From assembly GCA_964502465.1 (NCBI GenBank), contig CAZCWX010000635.1, positions 1 to 8,727 of the forward strand: a stretch of 8,727 nt of DNA, given 5' to 3'. The DNA is from CAZCWX01 sp964502465. Its GTDB lineage: Bacteria; Desulfobacterota; Binatia; Bin18. The translations under genes were made by a program, and so were the position numbers. The first letter of the stretch is position 1, and each line of letters starts with the position of its first letter. Shown in pieces: positions 6,817 through 8,727 of the stretch. The notes beneath the pieces are model-generated. The model did not search any database and was not told where the DNA came from. It saw only the letters and a list, made by a program, of their open reading frames with translations.

Positions 6817-6970
6817 TTGGTTGTTGCTGGGTTTGCGTGGATCTATATATTTGGGCACCTTGCCGGAAGTGGAAGGGATTCTCTATGGTGTGAAACCCGT
6901 TATTATTGCCATCGTTCTTCAGGCACTGTGGGGGATCGGGGGTGCTGCACTAAAGACGAGCCTCTTCCCA
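6817..6970 (+). pseudogene. chrA: Chromate transporter (ChrA) fragment with frameshift
   Basis: About 50 residues match the end of the first half of chromate ion transporters (ChrA, CHR family), inner-membrane proteins that export chromate. One frame gives VAGFAWIYIFGH and, after a +1 shift at about 6859 (one extra C in GGGCACCTTG), the next frame continues LPEVEGILYGVKPVIIAIV then LQALWGIGGAALKT. The two parts join exactly as in the family (helix, FGH/LP loop, YGVKPV helix). No N-terminal region, no second half and no start codon are present, so it is a decayed fragment. The family call rests mainly on the YGVKPVIIAIVLQALW signature. Confidence 0.65.
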
Positions 6971-7112
6971 ATGTGCATGAGTAACAAAGATATTAGCTCT
7001 TCGTCTCTCTTTTCTTCTTCAGTTGAGCTGACTCGTGGGAGCGTGTCGTGCACCTAGATTTTTCTCTTTCCAGCTTGCCAGGATAAACTGTGTCCTTCCG
7101 GTAGGCACGATG

Positions 7113-7245
7113 CTGTTGGCGAATGTTTTCTCCTCGACCGCAACGCGGCAAAATCCCCCCGCGCTGCGCGCGGCCCTCTTTACGAAAGGGGGCTTTGAGG
7201 TCCCCTCCTTTGAAAAAGGAGGGACAGGGAGGATTTCGCCAACAG
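7113..7245. repeat. Composite hairpin-rich repeat with inverted ends, MITE-like
   Basis: Outer arms CTGTTGGCGAA (7113-7123) and TTCGCCAACAG (7235-7245) are exact inverted copies. Inside, GGCAAAATCC (7147-7156) and GGATTTCGCC (7231-7240) form a second near-inverted pair. Between them lie three hairpins in a row: CCGCGC/GCGCGG (7159-7173), CCCTCTTT/AAAGGGGG (7174-7192) and a perfect 9-bp CCCTCCTTT/AAAGGAGGG (7203-7223). The AAATCC...CCTTTGAAAAAGGAGGG...GGATTT pattern resembles a dispersed repeat known from many environmental genomes (from memory). No transposase and no target duplication are seen. Confidence 0.65.
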
Positions 7246-7261
7246 TATCAGAGTCATCGGA

Positions 7262-7477
7262 AAGACACGTTTTCACAAAGCTCTCGATATTGCTCGCCGT
7301 CAAAGGGCAAAATCATTAGAGCTACGGGCGGTGATGAGCTTGAGTCGTCTCTGGCAGCAGCAAGGCAAGAAGGATGAAGCGCGCCAGATGCTAGCCGAAA
7401 TCTACAACTGGTTCGCCGAGGGGTTCGACACGGTAGATCTGCAAGAGGCAAAAGCACTACTGGAGACACTTGCATGA
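7262..7477 (+). pseudogene. C-terminal tail of an adenylate cyclase/ATPase/TPR protein
   Basis: About 70 residues ending at TGA 7475-7477 match the C-terminus of the large class III cyclase-AAA-TPR regulators: KALDIARRQRAKSLELRA, then MSLSRLWQQQGKKDEARQML, then NWFAEGFDTVDLQEAKALLE. These are the last TPR helices and the usual ending of that family. The frame stays open a little upstream through the repeat element, but recognisable homology starts only at about 7268 and no cyclase or ATPase domain precedes it. It is a remnant left after deletion or insertion at the repeat. Confidence 0.75.
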
Positions 7478-7629
7478 TTGCAAGGTCACCAGAGAAGGTA
7501 TCCGCTCTGTCTTCCTGATAGCTACCTGGCCAGGTCTCCTTACGGAGAACGACTGACCTCGATCATTGCTCCATCAGTATTCATGAAGTTCGCTTACGAG
7601 AAACGAAGTTGTAGGTGCTCTAGCAGATT

Positions 7630-7878
7630 TTAACGCGAGAGGGCCCGATAAATTGCCAGAACGACAACACCGCCAAAGGCGGCAAGGCCCAGACTGCGCA
7701 GATCAAACCCGCTTACTGTTCCCCACCCCAGTTGCGTGCCAATCCAGCCGCCCACCGCTGCCCCGAGGATGCCCAGCACGACCGTGAAAATGAACCCTCC
7801 GCTATCCCTACCTGGCATGGCAATCTTCGCCAAGATCCCGGCAAGCAACCCAAAAATTATCCAGCTAATGATCCCCAT
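7630..7878 (-). CDS. GlsB/YeaQ/YmgE family small membrane protein
   Basis: An 82-residue protein of the transglycosylase-associated/GlsB family, small inner-membrane proteins linked to envelope or general stress. Three membrane segments are visible: residues 2-20 (GIISWIIFGLLAGILAKIA), 29-50 (glycine-rich, FIFTVVLGILGAAVGGWIG) and 62-79 (LGLAAFGGVVVLAIYRAL). The MPGRD motif after the first segment and the GxxGAxVGGWIG stretch are typical, and the length is standard. The ATG at 7876-7878 is chosen because GGAGG (plus-strand 7883-7887) stands 4 bases upstream and the protein begins MGIISWIIFG like its relatives; an in-frame start at 7983 would add 35 atypical residues and run through the promoter. 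It is divergent from the dehydrogenase gene. Confidence 0.9.
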   Translation of the reverse strand: MGIISWIIFGLLAGILAKIAMPGRDSGGFIFTVVLGILGAAVGGWIGTQLGWGTVSGFDLRSLGLAAFGGVVVLAIYRALSR

Positions 7879-7932
7879 ACCCCCTCCAGGGAAAAAAGAC
7901 ACTCTCTTTTCGTTGCAGTAGAGAGAAGACTC

Positions 7933-7963
7933 ATGATACCAGTTTTCATCATGTGTTGAACAA
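7933..7963 (-). promoter_or_regulatory. Possible promoter and operator for the YeaQ-like gene
   Basis: On the minus strand TGGTATCAT gives an extended -10 (TATCAT, plus-strand 7933-7938), with TTGTTC (plus-strand 7958-7963) 19 bases upstream as a weak -35. An inverted repeat CATGAT-N10-ATCATG (7932-7937 and 7948-7953) overlaps the -10 and spacer; its 22-base span fits a dimeric regulator. No regulator gene is seen nearby. Confidence 0.3.
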
Positions 7964-8009
7964 ACATGGAAGTCCAGCACCAACCAAAACGAACCAAGGA
8001 GGGACGATC

Positions 8010-8727
8010 ATGACCACACGGGTAGGATTTATCGGTCTGGGGAATATTGGCAAGCCTATGGCGATCAATGTTGCGAGGGCAGGTTTTGACTTGATGGTCT
8101 ATGATGTGCGCGAAGGTCCAATGAAAGAATTGGCAGCGGTCGGTGCCAAAGTCGCTCGCTCTGCCCAAGAGATTGGCGAGCATGGGGAGATCATCGAGTT
8201 CGTTGTCGTCGAGGATGCTCAAGTGGAAGCGATCACGCTCGGAGAAGGCGGGGTCCTGAACGGTGCGAAGCCGGGCAGTGTCATTGCCATTCACAGCACG
8301 GTCCACCCGCAAACAGTGAGGAAGATTGCTGAGTTGGCCAAAGAGCAAGGGGTGGGAGTCATAGATGCGCCGGTCAGTGGCGGGGAGCGGGGAGCGCAAA
8401 ACAAGACGCTTTGTTACATGGTGGGTGGAGACCAAGAGCTATTTGAAAAATGCCGCCCGGTGTTTGCGACCTCAGGGGCGAATATTTTTCACCTTGGCCA
8501 GCTGGGAACAGGTGCCGTAGCCAAGCTCGCCCACAATCTTATTGTCTACGTCAATATGCTGGCAGCCTCCGAAGGCATGCACCTGGCAGAAAAAGCCGGC
8601 CTTGATCCCAAAGCCCTGCAAGAGGTCGTGCGCGTGAGCGCAGGACAGAGTCGGGTTGCCGATAACTGGTCGCAACAGCGTCAGCTCAAAGACACCTATA
8701 CCACTGGACCACACGGACTCATGCAAC
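8010..8727 (+). CDS. 3-hydroxyisobutyrate dehydrogenase family oxidoreductase (partial)
   Basis: The first 239 residues of a beta-hydroxyacid dehydrogenase (3-hydroxyisobutyrate dehydrogenase / tartronate semialdehyde reductase family); the 3' end lies beyond the window and about 50-60 residues are probably missing. Visible are the Rossmann motif GFIGLGNIGKPMA (6-18), Asp32 at the end of the second strand (suggesting NAD rather than NADP), HSTVHP (95-100), the substrate-binding DAPVSGG (119-125), and the catalytic segment GAVAKLAHN with Lys172 and Asn176. All key residues are present. ATG 8010-8012 has AAGGAGGG (7996-8003) 6 bases upstream. It would oxidise a 3-hydroxy acid or reduce a semialdehyde in the cytoplasm. 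It is separated from the monooxygenase operon by 4 kb and the gene graveyard, so a shared pathway is only possible. Confidence 0.92.
   Translation, partial: MTTRVGFIGLGNIGKPMAINVARAGFDLMVYDVREGPMKELAAVGAKVARSAQEIGEHGEIIEFVVVEDAQVEAITLGEGGVLNGAKPGSVIAIHSTVHPQTVRKIAELAKEQGVGVIDAPVSGGERGAQNKTLCYMVGGDQELFEKCRPVFATSGANIFHLGQLGTGAVAKLAHNLIVYVNMLAASEGMHLAEKAGLDPKALQEVVRVSAGQSRVADNWSQQRQLKDTYTTGPHGLMQ

Larger units (their letters stand above)
6749..7629. other. Gene graveyard: remnants and repeats, no intact gene
   Basis: This 0.9-kb stretch holds no intact coding region that I can support. It contains a frameshifted ChrA piece, a composite hairpin repeat and the tail of a cyclase/TPR gene, each described separately. 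Nothing recognisable lies at 6749-6816 or 6973-7110. At 7478-7629 I see only a 12-bp palindrome ACCTGGCCAGGT (7524-7535) followed by a small hairpin (TCTCC/GGAGA, 7535-7548). Confidence 0.6.

Noticed and set aside
7254..7475. Minus-strand open frame opposite the cyclase C-terminal fragment
   Set aside because: The plus-strand frame carries clear TPR-type family sequence; the minus-strand frame is its shadow.
7879..7983. 35-residue N-terminal extension of the YeaQ-like protein
   Set aside because: The family starts at MGIISW, a good ribosome site precedes that ATG, and the extension overlaps the likely promoter.

Overview
The window looks like accessory chromosomal DNA from an uncultured, fairly GC-rich bacterium. 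Shine-Dalgarno sites are strong (AGGAGG-type before most genes). The gene families are the kind abundant in large-genome soil or sponge-associated lineages such as candidate Tectomicrobia/Entotheonella, Rokubacteria or former Deltaproteobacteria; this placement rests on general impression of the families, not on a search, and is weak. No plasmid, phage or CRISPR genes are visible.

Layout: (1) 1-1528, plus strand: a possible sigma70 promoter, a small VOC (glyoxalase-fold) protein, a tiny leftover of what looks like a second VOC gene, and an F420-type luciferase-like (LLM) oxidoreductase. (2) 1529-1847: a convergent intergenic region with a perfect 14-bp-arm hairpin repeat and a broken piece of a class III adenylate cyclase gene. 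(3) 5762 down to 1848, minus strand: a four-gene operon behind a good promoter (TTGACA-18-GATAAT), in order HpcH/HpaI aldolase, LLM monooxygenase B, LLM monooxygenase A (a tandem duplicate of B), and an acetoacetate-decarboxylase-fold protein whose start codon overlaps the stop of LLM A. (4) 5852-6748: a secreted protein built of about eight 26-residue YD-type repeats. (5) 6749-7629: a gene graveyard holding a frameshifted chromate transporter (ChrA) fragment, a composite hairpin-rich repeat, and the C-terminal end of an adenylate cyclase/TPR protein. (6) 7630-7878: a GlsB/YeaQ/YmgE-family small membrane protein (minus strand). (7) 8010 to the window end: a 3-hydroxyisobutyrate-dehydrogenase-family oxidoreductase, cut by the window edge.

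Taken together, regions 1 and 3 read as a catabolic or modification cluster: flavin/F420 oxidoreductases that could oxygenate or reduce an organic substrate, a VOC protein that could be a dioxygenase or isomerase, a metal-dependent class II aldolase for C-C cleavage, and an ADC-fold enzyme acting on the product. The substrate cannot be read from the sequence. The most notable points are that the ADC-fold protein lacks the Schiff-base lysine pair, that the LLM duplicates are nearly identical in the N-terminal half and clearly diverged in the C-terminal half, and that the cluster is bracketed by fragments of cyclase genes, each ending next to a repeat element.
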